From Dioscorea cayenensis subsp. rotundata (Eukaryota; Streptophyta; Magnoliopsida; Dioscoreales; Dioscoreaceae), in the NCBI RefSeq assembly GCF_009730915.1, contig NC_052481.1, positions 19,402,386 to 19,466,385 on the forward strand: a stretch of 64,000 bases of DNA, read 5' to 3'. The notes under the pieces were generated by a model. The model had not been told where the DNA came from. It ran no database searches and worked only from the letters and a program-made list of their open reading frames with translations. The position numbers and the translations under genes are program-made. Shown here in pieces: positions 33,524 to 48,100 of this stretch. The number at the start of each line of letters is the position of its first letter. Within the stretch, counting starts at the first letter, position 1.

Positions 33524-34769
33524 GGGAAAATTTCAAAAATAAACCTTGTGGTTGTCGGGTTTTGTAAAGATAGGGACAAAAACGAAAAATTTTCATTTAC
33601 TACTCATGTGGTTTTTTCTATGCGTCAAAAAATAAGAAAAAAATCAGAACGGTCAGTTAAGTCTTTGCTTTATGTGGCAAGGGCAAAGTTGTCCTTTAAC
33701 ATAAACAAAAATTATAAGTTAGTCCAAGTTGGCTAATCACTTTTGAGTTGCTAATTAATGTTTTAATTAAACACACCTTCATTGTTGAAAGAAATTTACC
33801 TCGATTGGCACCCAATGTTCAAGACGAGAAGAAGTTCTTCTTCTTAAAAAGTAAAGCTAGGGTTTTTTTTTTTATTCGATCGGACGTGACATCACTAAAG
33901 GTTTTGCAGTATCCATGCTCTTTTACATTGTTATTGCTACTTCTCTCAAGTTGTATATAATCTTTTATGTTGTTTATACACTATCAAATAGGTGATTATA
34001 TGATTAAATGATCTTTGAGTGGTTTTGTTAATGGTTGTTATGATCCTAATGTGGAGCTGCTATTTTTATAAAACTGATTACAGGTAAATGTATGATTAAA
34101 TGATCAAATGATCATGCCTTGTTGATGGTTTTTCAAAATTACTTACACAAGTGATTAAGAGATTTTTAAAATTGGAAATCATTAATTGCAAGCCATAATC
34201 AAACAAACTTATTAGGACAACAACATTTTCAACAATAATTACATACTTTGCATAAAAATCTTCAAAATTTGTTGTAAACACTTGCCACCTTGTTCCACCT
34301 ACATGCTCTGATAACTCTCCACCTTAGTTCCCCTCTTCATACTATGTTATGTTTCCCTCTTGCTATTGAATCTTAACTTTGAAAAAAAAAATAAAAATAT
34401 CTGAGACTAGGTTTCAACACCTTTGCTTGTGGAAGAGAAATGAAGGGTAAACAAGGGCAAATGAGAAAGCGCCTTGGAGTTGTAACGCTTGAATGATCCA
34501 AAAAAACCCAAGCAATCTAGGATGGCAATCATGGAGGATGGCTATTGGGTTTTGTCTGAAGGTGATTAGCCAACTCAGACTAACTTATGATTTTTTTTAT
34601 GTTAAATGACAACTTTGCCCTTACCACATAAGCAAGTGCTAACGACTGTTATGATTTTTCTTATTTTTGCCACGCAGAGAAACCATAGGGTAGTAAATGA
34701 AATTTTTTTCGTTTTTGTCCCTATTTTGCAAAACCCGACAACCACAAGGTTTATTTTTGAAATTTTCCC
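33524..34769. mobile_element. MULE-type foldback element with perfect 9 bp target duplication
   Basis: 1246 bp. The TIRs are about 210 bp long (33524-33740 and 34561-34769), both starting GGGAAAATTTCAAAAATAAA then CCTTGTGGTTGTCGGGTTTT when read inward. TTTTAAATA flanks it on both sides (33515-33523 and 34770-34778). Long TIRs with a 9 bp duplication are diagnostic of Mutator-like elements. The interior has no transposase; small open frames are not recognisable. The two TIRs differ by several small indels, so it is not brand new. Confidence 0.9.
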
Positions 34770-34850
34770 TTTTAAATATATTGAACAATTTTAAGCATAT
34801 AAAAAGTGTGTTTAACTCAACATGTAATAAGAGGTTTTTATATTTTAAAG

Positions 34851-35264
34851 GAAATTTTGCTAAACTATCCTGTGATTTGTAGTCTAAACCGTTTGTAAAA
34901 AAATTTCAAAAAAATAAACTTCGCTAATTTAAAACTGAATTTACTTTTTTATCCTTATTTATATTATTAAAACATCTACTAATTAAGAATTATTCAAATC
35001 TATCTTCAATAATAACTTGAATAATTTTTAAATACTATACAAATAGACCTTAATAGTTTTTATTAATTCATATTTTTATAATATAAATAAAAGTCAAAAA
35101 ATAAATATTTTTAAGCCACGTCAATAAGAATTAACAAAGTTAAGCGTTTTGGTACTTTTTTACAAACGATTTAAACTGTAGAGTATTAAAGTGTTACAAC
35201 TTAAACCATAAGTTCCGAATTGATAAAGATGCAAATCACATGGTAGTTTAGGCGAAAATTTCTC
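34851..35264. mobile_element. MITE, about 414 bp, imperfect TIRs
   Basis: The left end GAAATTTTGCTAAACTATCC then TGTGATTTG matches the reverse complement of the right end, GAGAAATTTTCGCCTAAACT then ACCATGTGATTTG. Further inward, TAAACCGTTTGT on the left pairs with ACAAACGATTTAAA on the right. No clear target duplication, superfamily not assigned. Confidence 0.65.
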
Positions 35265-36141
35265 TTATAATTTATTAACCTCACAGCTGATTAAAAGGAA
35301 AATGGTGTTTTATAAATGAATAAATTTGTATAAAGATTTAAATAGAGATATCCATAAATAGTTTACCAATAACTTATAAATTTGGATAGTTTACCTTATT
35401 TGGAGAAGGAATAAGTTATTTAACCGACATTCACATGACTTTATTTAAGTTTTTTTATTATGTAACAAAGAACAGTCACTTGATTTATTTTTATTAGGTA
35501 AGTTGCATAATGAGTTTAAATGTACTTGAAATATTCTTTCAACATATCTAGATGAGGTAAACCATAAATAACTGAATTTTCACATTATGCAAAATTATGA
35601 GTTCCTATGGAGCTTTGCATGGGATGTTATAATCAGATTATTTTTTCAAAAAAAAAATAATAATCAGATTATCTCATAGACACCTCCTCAAAAAGAATCA
35701 AAATCAATGATGAAATGACAACATAATACAACATTAACATGTTTTATCCTAGCGCAATGCATTATAGGACTCTTGTATGAATTGATAGGACCACTGGTTT
35801 TCAATTAAATATATTGCAATGCAGCTGAGAAACATAAAAAATCATATATCCACAAATTGATCAGTAAAAAGTATTGAATGAAATACTATAATTTTAGTAA
35901 CTGTGACCAAACCAAATTGAGGACAATCACAAAGCAATGCTTTAATCTAAAATAAGCAGCCCATTAGTTTTCTTGCAACAACTATTCCTACTCATCAGTA
36001 AGTGTAACAATGCTCCAGAGCTGGATTCAGTTGAATGTCAAATTCAATCAATAGTCAGACTAAGGTTACTACAGCTGTTAATAATAACTTTGGAGGGGTT
36101 GAGAGAAAAAACCACCTTCTCAGAAACATCATATAGTCATA
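35265..36141. other. AT-rich spacer, 3' flank of PRMT6-like gene
   Basis: Probably includes the 3' untranslated region of the - strand gene ending at 36142. No other feature recognised. Confidence 0.5.
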
Positions 36142-39100
36142 TCATCGCATTACGGACTCCTTCACAAAAGAACGGCCTCCAGAACTGCATAACCAGAATA
36201 CGGGGAAGAGATGTTAGATCAATTACTTGCGGTATGAGCAGAATGTGTGTACAGGTTAGTAATATGTTCGGCAACTTACGAGTATTCAAGGTGAATGTTT
36301 AAAAAGCGAGCATTCTCTTTGCTTTGTGACAATGTTATAGAACCTTCTATGATTTGGTCTTGTTGAACATCGATTGGATCATAAAAATAAAGTAGGGTCT
36401 GTAAAACATAAGATTGATGGAGTTAATTACCAAATTGAGAAGCAGGTCCCCTTTTACAATCAACTGATATTTCATCAAATAAAGATTCATCTTTTACCTG
36501 TTGCCAATGTGTCGGATCATCCTCAGGTGCCGTAGATAGCACAATTGTTTCGTCAGATTTTGTCCGTTTTGTTCTATTGTTAGAACCATTTATATATGAG
36601 TCAGAATATGAGCCTCCAGGAAGGAATTGCAGACCATTGGCGGAAGACAATGTTGGTGGCCCATTAAACTCAACATCGAACCAAAAAGCAAATCCATGAA
36701 GGGGAGCTAGAACCAAAAAGGAAAAAAGAAACAAATCCCGTCAGCTCAAATATTATAAATCTATGTAGATAAATTAAGAATGAGAAACAAAAATTTTCAA
36801 GAAAACCTTTTGCAACTGAAGATGATAATCTAATTAATATAACATCCAGGAAAAATGCTTCATACATGCCCACAAATTTATAGGCCATAATAAGGAAACA
36901 ACATCCTTCCCCAGAGCAATTCAAACTAGAACAAGTCTTATTTGTGCATGATGAAAGTAGAACAGAGCAAGAACTGTTTTCATTTACCTCGCATCATTGA
37001 TGAGAATTGATAGTTTGTTGTGATTGACTCCAGTTCATGAGCTTCAACTGTGTAGCAATCCACGAATTTAACCTGCTCGTCCATTTTGTGTCATATGGAA
37101 ACAGATTAGGTGTTCAGCAAATCTATAAATGGTTCTTAATCTTAAGTTAAACAGTTAGCCATTGATTGAACTTTAACCAGCTCATCAAATCCATTTCATA
37201 TACTTAGGCAATGTAGTGTGAATTTTGGCCACTGGAGTTGAGCAGTCATCTTAAATATTTAGCATAAAGTTTAATTAGGATTTCACAGAATTGCCAACCA
37301 CTTAATGATATGCTACACAAGCTTTGCCTCTCTTTTTTTATTAATTAGTATAATAAAATGCCCAAAATCATGTTTCACAATAAAAAAGGAGTAAACATTA
37401 GAATTTTGCTCACCACATATGGCCATGTTAAAACATTCTCTCCGGTAATCGTCTCAACACTTGGCTCTTCAAATGCACATTGTTTTGCAAGTGGGATCAT
37501 AGATGACACTGTAGCAAATGACACAATATCAACTACTATTCTAATAACAGAATCAAGAAAATCTAGCATCATACTCACACATTTAATATAACCTCCCACT
37601 CTCAGAATCCAATATCAACAAACAAATAAAATGACAGAAAACCATCTGTTCCAATGATTTGATACTTCTAGTTGACTTGTAGGCTATAGTCAGTGTTAAA
37701 CTGAGATTTGATAGTTTGTTATGCCTATTCCCTTGCTTCATGTTTCTTCATTAGTTCAAGACTGTTAAATTATACCATGTCAGGGTCCGGTGCTACCCTG
37801 AGATCCTGTTCTTAGGGAGTTTCTGAAATGATTCATGGTTCACTTACTGTCAATTCCATAGACATCTCGCCAGAAATCAACGCTCTCACAATATCTATCA
37901 GAATGTGTCACTGGCGCCATATACAACTGCAAGCAAGGAAAAAAACAGAAAAGAAAAAACAAGATATTAACATCTTCTACAATCAAATTCCAATACTCAT
38001 TATATATAACATGCTAACACTTCATACATTAAAAACTATCCCACATTCATCTTGTGACCCTGTTAAAATCATTGACTCCACTACATAGAAAACATTTTTC
38101 AGCGGGAAGTTACAGTGTAAAAAATGTTAGAGATTTCATGGGAGTGATTAGCTAAATGATATCCTGGATTATTTCGGAACATTCAACCAAACAATTGCGT
38201 TATTCCATTGACCTTTTACAAGATTTAATTATTTAAATAAATTCATTCAGTATCTAATTTTTTAAAATATAATATGAACAAAAATTTACCAAGTTAATTA
38301 GAAAAGTATAATTTTGATCTTAAAATATATTTATTTTAATCAGTATTAATTAAGTAAAAATTCGGTAACACCATATAAAAGTTTTAGCTTCAAAATAAAT
38401 TCAACCAACCAAACCCTGACCCCATTATCCCAACTTTCAACCAAACAAACCCCTCATATGTGGTTGAAAGTGTTTGCACACTAGTTATATAGTGTAAGAA
38501 TTGGCTTCTAAATCTTCATATGTTCAGCTTGTTATGGATGCCTTTGTAGAGAAAACACATACAAGGCATCCACATCAGGCAGACCAGGTCAAAAAAACAC
38601 AGGAATTGCCTGACAAAAATAAGCATATTAAGGAACTAGAGATCAAGGGAGCCTTCTATCAATCAAAGGGTAGATTTTTATCTTATTTCTATACTAAGTT
38701 TATTAGATTTTTATGTTTAGAAGATTAGCAAAAATAAGGATTCTACCTAAGTGTGTAAGATTTTTATACAAGGTCACCTACGTATGAATAAAAAGAGCAA
38801 GCAGAACATTATCATAAATCTTGAGGTTGTTGGCTCTATGGAAGTTTCATAACTTCACCGTAGGTTCTTCTAAGGAAATAACAAGAACAAAAGGAAGGCA
38901 TCCGTTATCAAGGGCGGGTTCACAACAAGTTGCTGGATGACAAGATCCTAGACACATCCACATAACAAATTAATCTCAGAGTCTAGCACCATGGAAAACT
39001 CCACAACCTGAAGAGAAATGGTAGAATTTCCTTTAGGAAGTAAATGCATAGATAGATATGAGCATTAAACAAAATCCCATCTCGAAGCTCAAATCTAGAT

Positions 39101-42100
39101 CATGACCAGGCAGATGCAAGAATTCTTCAATGGGATGGGTGAAGGACGCCTGCATGAGCAAAATATAGGACAAGCAGTACCAACCACCATAATTTTGAGG
39201 ATCAAATGGGAGAGAAACCAAAGAGCGGACAGGGGTAGTAGTGGTTCCACAGTATAACTTGCAATTCAGAATGCCCCTTCAAAGGAATCCTTCGGGCAAA
39301 TTTATCAATTTGACCGTAACAGTTGAAGATTACCGGTATAACTTTTAATGCCTCCTAGCCCAAGCCACATCTGTCTGAACAGACTACAATATTAATTTCT
39401 TTACAGCTGGACTTGTTGAAGCTATTCACCTGGACATGGAAATGCAGAATCAACCCAACCTAGTAACTGCCATGAATTGTCCAAAAACCTATGAGATGAA
39501 ACAACAGCTGGGAAATGTGGCCAACTCTCAAAGGTGACCTCCTGGTACAATCTAAGAGCATCCAGAGCAACAGCCCTGCACCCACTGGGCAATCAAGGAA
39601 CAGATGAAGCAGATTCTGCTGGCTCCAGCATGAAGATCGTCAACCTCGGTCCTTAAAAATCTCATCCTAGCAAAAATGGCAGAATAACATCCAAAGGTAC
39701 TTTGCTATAATTACGATGGACCTATGTGTTTAGTCAGCAATGCAATCAACTCTTTTGAGAGTTGGTCAGAAACATGTCCAGACGATGCAATTTCTGATTG
39801 AGCAATATCATTGATGGTTCTAGTGGACTCAGGGGGCACACAATTCCGTCATTCAGACTGTGGTAAGGCTTTGGCAGCAGCTACAACTAAGTGCATGAAG
39901 ATTTCTATGGCCAACAATGAAAACGTCTACAGCGTTGATGTCTGCATGGCTACTAACCTGCAAGTTGCTGATCAACTCTTTTGAGAGTTGGTCAGAAACA
40001 TGTCCAGACGATGCAATTTCTGATTGAGCAATATCATTGATGGTTCTAGTGGACTCAGGGGGCACACAATTCCGTCATTCAGACTGTGGTAAGGCTTTGG
40101 CAGCAGCTACAACTAAGTGCATGAAGATTTCTATGGCCAACAATGAAAACGTCTACAGCGTTGATGTCTGCATGGCTACTAACCTGCAAGTTGCTGATCA
40201 TAGTTTCACTGCAAATTCTTGTCATTCCTTTGGCAGGGTTTGACATGATACTAGGGTAAAATGGCTTGCGACATGAGGATTTTGTTTGGGATTTTTCAGC
40301 CCTCACCATGGGTTTTGAGTTGGGAGGAAAGCAAAGCACACAGTATAGGTAAGGTCCAAAATATCGCATTACATGTTACAAGGCAGCCTGCTCCTAGAGA
40401 TAGCGTGGATTAATTGCTCTTTCAAGTTTCTGACCTTTTTCAGGTTTCAGGAACCTTCAGGATTTCCCCCCCTTTCAAAAAATTCATTCATGTGACCACC
40501 GAATCAGTCTGGTGTCAAGAGCAGAACTGATGGTGAAACAGCCTTATTGATATCCCCATTTACAAAAAGATGAGATCAAGAAGCAACTGATGGTGAAACA
40601 GCCTTATTGATATCCCCATTTACAAAAAGATGAGATCAAGAAGCAACACGAGAACATGCTGAATCATGGTATCATTAGGCTAAATTACTCCTTTCGTCTT
40701 CACCCGTCCTCCTCATCTGCAAGCAAGATGGAACATGGAGATGTGTGGACCTAAAATGATTAAAGATAAATTCCTTATGCCGGTGGTAAGTCACTTGGTG
40801 AACTTCAATGGGGCGGTTTTCCACCAAGTTGGACCTCCAATTAGGTTACCACCAAATGTGATAGAACCCGCCAATGTGGACAAAACAAATTTTTGGACTC
40901 ATCACGGCCAATGTGAATTCATGGTCATGCCCTTCAGGCTTTTACTAATGCCCCTTCTACCATCTAGGCGTTGATGACCAAGTACTATCTTTTGTTCCCT
41001 TTTCTTTATGATATTTTAATTTACAATACAACCTAGGAAGGCAATTTCATCACATCTAGACTATTCTTGAAGCCTTGAGAGCTCACCAACTATTTTTTTA
41101 AAAACAAAATTTTCATTTGGAGAAAAGCGAGTAGCTTATCTTAGCCATGTTATTATTAGCAATGGAGTCCATTGATGCAAGCAAACTGAAGACAACCTCA
41201 TGGCCAACAGCACATTCAGTTAGGGCCTTAAGAGGCTTCCACAGTTTGGTTGGTTGTTGCTGAAATTTTGTGCAGGGTTATGGCCAAATTGCAGCCCCAT
41301 TTCCCAGTCTTCTCAAAAAGAAATTCCTTTTATTGAAGTACCACCAGCTTGAACATCATGTGAGACCCTCAAGACAGCTCTTTTGGCAGCCCATCCTACA
41401 ACTCCTGGACTTCTAAAAAGAATTTGTGGTTGTACTTCAGGAGGAGGCCTCAGAGAGCTATTGCACTAACAAAACCATCCCATTGCCTTTTTTAGCATAA
41501 AATTAGTGGGCCATCACAATAAACTACCTGCCAACGAGAGAGAATAAATAAGGTCGGCCAAGGAAGTACAAAACTTGCGACCATAAGTATGGGGCTGTCC
41601 CCATTTCTCATCTGCACTAACCACTACAGCTTGATGTATCCCTTGAAACAGAGGCTGTCTATGTCCCCTCAACAACATTGAATTAGCAAATTCATAGAGT
41701 TCAACTTTTGTCTCGAATAAAAGGGTGGCAATTGAATAAAGCAACCACTGGACTCTCTTGTCAAGAGGAAGATGAAAGGGTTCTTTATGCTACATCTTCA
41801 ACCAATAGTGGTCTCCCTTGATGAGGCAGGCACTAAGATAGCAGGCTCGGAAATTTTAGGTAACTATTGGACAAAATTAAGAAGGGAGAGATGGATGTTG
41901 CATGGACCGAAAAAGAATGTCTGATTTTTTACAAAAATCAATCCTATTTGTTACATACCCCTACACATCCCTTCCATAGTTGCAAGCCTTAAATACAGTA
42001 CAGAGGCAGGCATGAGAGCACATGGCAACAAGCACAGCATGATATTTATTGGAAAGGAATATGGGGAACCATAAAGACTTTGTGGAGACACTCCATTAGT

Positions 42101-45100
42101 CAACAAAATAAAGTCATGCAGCTCCATCCTATAATACTGCTCCAGCCATTGGCCATTCCCATTCAAATACGGTCAGATATCTCCACGGACTTCATTGACA
42201 GATTACCAAAAACACAAGGAAAGTCCAATTTTGTTGGTGGTGTGGACCACTTCTAAATTCGGCCACTTCATCCCTATCACTCAATCTTAAACATCAGTGT
42301 GAGTTGCCCATGGTTTCTTCAACCAAGTGGTTCGGTTACATGGCATTCCCAAGTCCGATGTTAAGGATCAAGATGTGGCATTCACAAGCAATTTTGATGA
42401 GAACTATTTTTGCTCTGTGGCATGTAGTTAGCTTTCTCATCTACCTGTCATACTCTATCAGACGAGCACATGGAAGTGGTTGACCAAATAATCAAAATGT
42501 TTCTTCACTGTTTTGTGGGGAACTGACCAAGAAAACGGGTGGAACGGCTTTCGTGAGTTGAATTTTGTTATATACAGCCTTCAACAATTCTCCTTCACGA
42601 TGGTTTATGGAAGGGATCCACTGCATTGCCTATCATATATGCAACAGTTTGCTTGAGCATAGGCGGTTGATACTACTTTAGTAGTAAGAGAGTGCTGGTA
42701 GTGGTGAGAGAAATATTGCAGCAAGCATGAGCTTGCATGAAGACTTACAATGATAAGGGGCATATAAATGTCTAGTTTGCCGCAGATAAATAGGTCTGGC
42801 TCTGGTTGCAATCTCATAGGCAATCCTCCATAGCTTGGCAATTCTGGTCAAAGTTAGTTCCCAAATTTTATGGACCTTTAAGGTCCATGTTCATGTGGGA
42901 CAAGTCACCAACCAATTGGAATTATCCTTGGCTATTAAGGTCATAACATTTCTCATGTGTCATTGCTAGAAATAAATAAATAAATTAACTCTTCCATAAT
43001 ATATTACTACTTTGTTTACCCTATTTAATGGCAAGATTGTTCCCCAACCAGCCAACATTACGAGGTCCGCACTTAACAAAAGGGAATGGAAGTTGTTGTC
43101 CAAATGAAGTGGTTTCACCCTTTAATGAAGCCACCAAGAAACCTATTAAAGATATGGAAGGCATGAGCCATAGGAGAAGGAAGTTAGAAGGAAAAGAAAA
43201 CAAATAATAACTTTATTCCTAACTAAAAGACTCTATTTTAGCAAGTATTTTTATTACAATTATAAATCCTTAATCTTAGTTTTCCTACTTATACAAGAAT
43301 AATTTCCTATGTAACCTCTATTTAACAGAATGAATAGGGAGAATAGAGGCAAGCAAAATTTCATTCAAATACGGAAGTTTAACTCTCTCCACCTTAACAA
43401 GTCTAAGGTTAAGCGCTTCTTTCAACGAGTTCCATATACTATCAATCATAAATTCTTCATGGTGTAGGATCATAATAAGGGAAAGGTCCCATACAGTGCT
43501 CTGTGACTTGATTTGTAACCCAAGAACATTCAAGTCAGCCCCAAACACTATGGGTGATTCCAATGCAAAAGAATTGTGGGCTCGTTTACAGTAAGCACTG
43601 GCAATTAATGAAGCGAGAGTGGTAGAGGCTGAATAAAAGCAAGAATCGCACAAACCAAGTCTACATTGAGAAATCAATTGCAACAATTGTCAAAACAATT
43701 ACAGGAACTTCTCAATGGTTTCAATTGAAATCGTGGCAGGGAGTCAAATGGGAGTACGGGTAGCAGTAACAACTTTGGAAACTACCATCACAAAACTGAC
43801 AATCAATCTTAATCATTAGCAGGATCTCGACTAGTGCTGCAGTATACAAAAACTGACAGAGATGCGAAAGGTTGGTTTGACTCAATAATATTGTCAGTTT
43901 AACCCATTTGATTGTCAATTTCTGTATACAAAAACTCAATAATATGGCTACATAGGTGCGAAAAATTCTTTTCCAATCAGTGAAAAACTGACATAGACAA
44001 GGTTGGTTTGACTGCGTTTCACATATCAGGTGAGACGCAATTATGGTATTATCAAATGGAGCAGGAAGAACTGAATCTCACATGGGAGGCATTCAAAGAA
44101 TATTACACTTTGAGATTTAACCCACCTTTACATAAAAATCCATCATATGCAATGGTTGATTTGAAACAAACTGGAACAGTGAAGGATTATCAGCTTTGAT
44201 TTCAAAGGCTGTTGGCATGTGCTGAAAAAGCACAAGTGGATCAATAGGTATTGGGCTGGATGTGGAGATGCAAATCTTCCGAACCTTGTTCAGGCAATGA
44301 ATTTGGTGCATGTCCATGAGAAGAAGCAGCAACTATCTTCCAAACCTTGTTCACCTCAACAAATCTAATGTTAGAAGCACCCTTTAACAAGTTCCATATA
44401 TTATCAATCATAGCTTCTTCACGAGGCAGGAATCGAAATAAAGAAAAGGTCTCATCTATCGAAGGGCACTGTGACTCAATCCATAACCTAGGAACATACC
44501 TAATCAGCTCCTCTGCAAGAAGCCTATCCAAACTTCGAGCTTGAGGATAAACTCTTTCTCTAGGAAGAGAGAAGTTATGGATGTCTTTATAGGAAAATAC
44601 ACACAAGATGCCACATCACGTGGACCAGGTCAAAGAAGTGTAAGAATTGCCAAACAAGAATGAGCAAACCAAAGAATCAAAGATCAAGGAAAATTGAGCC
44701 TTCTACTCAAATTAATCAAGGGGCAGATTTTTATCTTATTTCTATTTTAATTTTACTACATTTTTAGGTTTAGAAGATTGGCAAAAAAATAATGATTCTC
44801 CCTGTGTAAAATTTTTATATAAGACCACTTCCATATGAATATAAAGAGCAAGCAGAAGATAGTCAAATACCTCGAGGAATTAGGTTCTCTCTAAGGAGCC
44901 TTCATAACTCTGCCACTAGTTCTCCTAAGCGAGGAAAGAACATTAACACAGAAGCATCCCTTATCGAGGACAACTTCACAGTGAGTCACCCAATGACAAG
45001 ATCTCAGACACAAAGGCACATAACACAACTCCTTTTGGCAATTGTGATAACTAAGATCTTGACTGATGAAAATAAAAACTCCTATGAAAGTCCCATTCTA

Positions 45101-48100
45101 GAGTGGGACAGTAGAGGATTTGTTCACAGCTCATGCTAAGAACCGGACTGCTGCAAAAGCAAACCACCAAACAACAAAGGTGTAGAGAGAATAAAAGTGC
45201 TTATTCAATTTTTCTCCCCCAAAACTATACAATACTAACCTTATATAAACAACAAAATAAGGCTGAGTTTGGAGACAAATTTTAAATATAAAACTAATAA
45301 CGAGAATCAAGGGATAATTAAAATAGAAAGAATAATCAAACATGGATTGAAAGTGTAATCAAACATGGATGGAAAGTCTTCCACCATTGATTGAGCGATT
45401 TAAATTTCAAACTTCAATCTTCACTTTAATAAGGGCTTAAGTTACTGTCATGTTTACGGGTGTGGGTCCGGTTAAACTTTGCCAAATAGGAGTCTGCGAT
45501 TCATTCCATGTCATTCTTCTCCACTTGAAAAGGACTCGTTCACAAATTCTCAGATGGGTAAAAGGCTCATAAGGAGATTGATATTCAACAAGACCAGTAA
45601 TGTTAAATGTGTGTGAGATAGCCAGCTTCTCAAGGAGATCGACTACATATGCGTTGTCATTAATCTTCTTCAAGATCCAGCAAAGGCACACCTTCTTGTG
45701 CTTCAACTTGTTGTAAGTGCCCACACGAAATTGCTCCTTTTGTAATGCACCATCATGAGGTCCCCTTCGGCAAATGCCTTTAGTTGCCGATGTTGATTTT
45801 TATCCCTTGTACGTGGCATTAGAAGCGTTGAGTTTCTGCCTGACTTCAGCTTGGACGGTCTTGATCTTTTCTGCCAAGTATCCCGTTGTAATGTTGTAGC
45901 CTAGTAACCTAGGTAAAGGAACTAGATCCAAAATATGCATTGGTGGCCTTTGATACAAAATCACAAACAATGTTTTACCCGTCGATCTGTTCACTATGTT
46001 GTTGTATGCAAATTATACTAAAGCTAAGAAAAGATCCCACAGTTCAGGATAATCACTGCAAAAGCGGCGGACGATGTTTCCAATGGTCTTGTTGACCACC
46101 TCAGTTTAATCCTCTATTTGAGGAGATATCAATCCGAAAGAGCCACCATAAAGTCCGCCAAAAGTGGCACAAGAATTTAGCATCCCTATTTGAAGTAATG
46201 GTTTTCGGCACACCATGTAAACACACGATCTCCCAGAAAAACAAACTAGCAATGTGAGAGATAGCAGAAGTTTTCTTGCAGGAGATAAAGTGTGCCATCT
46301 TCGAGAATCTATCAACCCCCACAAACATAGAATCATAAGCTCTCTGCGTCCATGGATATATCTTCTTATGAAGCAGCAGGAACTAGGAAGAGAGTATATA
46401 AACCGATGTTTTGAGACTAATCTTTGTTGCTTTGGAAAATATAACACTACTGTATGTATTTGCTGACATCCTTCTTGAGTTGTGACCAATGATATCGTTC
46501 TTCCACTAAGGCAATAGTCCGTTCATGGCCCAAATCCTTCCAAGTCTTTCCCTATGTAATTCATTGATCAAGTGTTCGTGAAGCGAACCTCGAGGGATGC
46601 AAAGGCAGTGAATCCATCTTGAATTAGATAAGGGTAGCCAGCTGGGTTGATTACGGAGTTCTATAAAACTTTTGTAAACTCATCTTCTGAGTAGAGACCT
46701 TTCAAACAATCAAATCCAATGACTTCGGACTGCATGGTGACAAGTAAAGTTGCCCGTCTGCTTAAATGAGTTTGCCACTTTGTTTTAAACTCCTACCATA
46801 TGCTTGATGACGAATGTGAATTGTTGTAGATATTCCACCCACCATGCATGCATCATATTAAGTCTTGTGATTGTTGCGATACTTTAACGCTTGATAATTA
46901 GTCTTGACCAAGAACTCTTGGTGGAAAAAATATTGCTCTAATGTTTGATAGCTTGCACTACCGCGTATAACTCCAACACATTAGTAGTCCCTTCTTCCTA
47001 GTTTCGCTAAGTTCTTTGCTGAAGAAAGCAACAAGTTGCCCTTCCTAAGAAAGTATTGCTTCGATTCCGATGACCGAGGTGTCGATTGATAACTCGAACG
47101 CCTTTTCCAAAATCAAGAAGAACAAAGATCGGCCAGCAGTTAGTTCAAAACTTTGTTCAGCGGCATCCCCATTGGAATTTCCCCTTCTTCATGCATTTAG
47201 TGATAAGACTTGTTGTTTCTTTTGGCGATGTCAACCAGCCTAATTATCCCACCAAGCCAGTGCAACACCCTTGAGCTTCAAGGGTTGTACCTTGTCCCAT
47301 CTTCAGAGGTGTTCATCAATTCGAAATATTTTTCGACTTCGGAAATCCAGTCAAGAAAATCTTTGATGTGCAGAGTTCCAAAGAAGTCGGGGATATCCGC
47401 CTTGATCCTCGGATAGTTATCTTGTATTCTTGTAGCCACGGTACCAAGACAACACCTAACATCTCATATTTATGAGAATCGCCAAGGATGGTCGCTGCAG
47501 ATAACGGATCTGCCCATTCCCTAGAGTGAAAATTCAGATTCGAAAAGACCTCAAGAATCCACTGAGGAGGAATTACCAAACACCTAACATTCCCTCACGC
47601 TTGGCACCAATGAGTTTGTTTTGAAAAAGTGAAAAAAAAAAGGTGGTGGCATTTTGCTCACATTGTTGTTGCATCTGATGCTATATCATTTGGAGTAACT
47701 AGATGATTACGGTGTTAAGATCTTCTATCAATTACCACGCAAGGTATTGCCCGTCTTTGGTACCAAATGGAGTTAGGATAGCGGGTGTATCTATCACAGC
47801 TCGTGCTGAGAACCGGATTACTATAGAAGCAAACAATCGAACAACAAAGGTGTAGAGAGAATATAAGTAATTATTCAATTTTTCTTCCCCCAAACAATTA
47901 CAATACTAGCCTTAAATAAACAACAAAATAAGGCTAAGTTTGGTGAAAAATTTAAAATAGAAAACTAATTACGGGAATCAAGAAATAATTAAAATGGAAA
48001 GAATAATCAAACGTGGATTGAAAAGTGTAATTAGTCATAGATGGAAAATTTTCCACCATTGATTGAGCGATTTGAATTTCAAACTTAAATCTTCACTTTA

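Larger units (their letters stand above)
38530..45025 (+). mobile_element. Gypsy LTR retrotransposon in PRMT6 intron 7, decayed
   Basis: LTRs at 38530-38967 and 44573-45025 share TTATGGATG, AAAATACACAxAAG-like sequence, GACCAGGTCAAA, GCAGATTTTTATCTTATTTC and CACATAACA. Flanks are CAGCT (38525-38529) and CAACT (45026-45030), a 5 bp duplication with one change. After the 5' LTR, AATCTCAGAGTC may be a decayed primer-binding site. Readable pieces: gag C-terminal [16 protein letters not shown] (about 39400), protease [10 protein letters not shown] (39820 and again 40046), FDMILG, reverse transcriptase [20 protein letters not shown] and [13 protein letters not shown] (40560-40970), integrase [17 protein letters not shown] (about 42175-42230), and an N-terminal gag piece [20 protein letters not shown] at 44040-44100, out of the usual order. 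Stops and shifts throughout; it cannot encode proteins. Confidence 0.85.

Noticed and set aside
38501..38728. 75-residue open frame at the start of the first Gypsy element
   Set aside because: It lies mostly within the 5' LTR, and the other LTR does not keep it open.
39745..40196. Direct repeats as a CRISPR-like array
   Set aside because: There are only two copies, with no spacer between them, in a plant nuclear retroelement.
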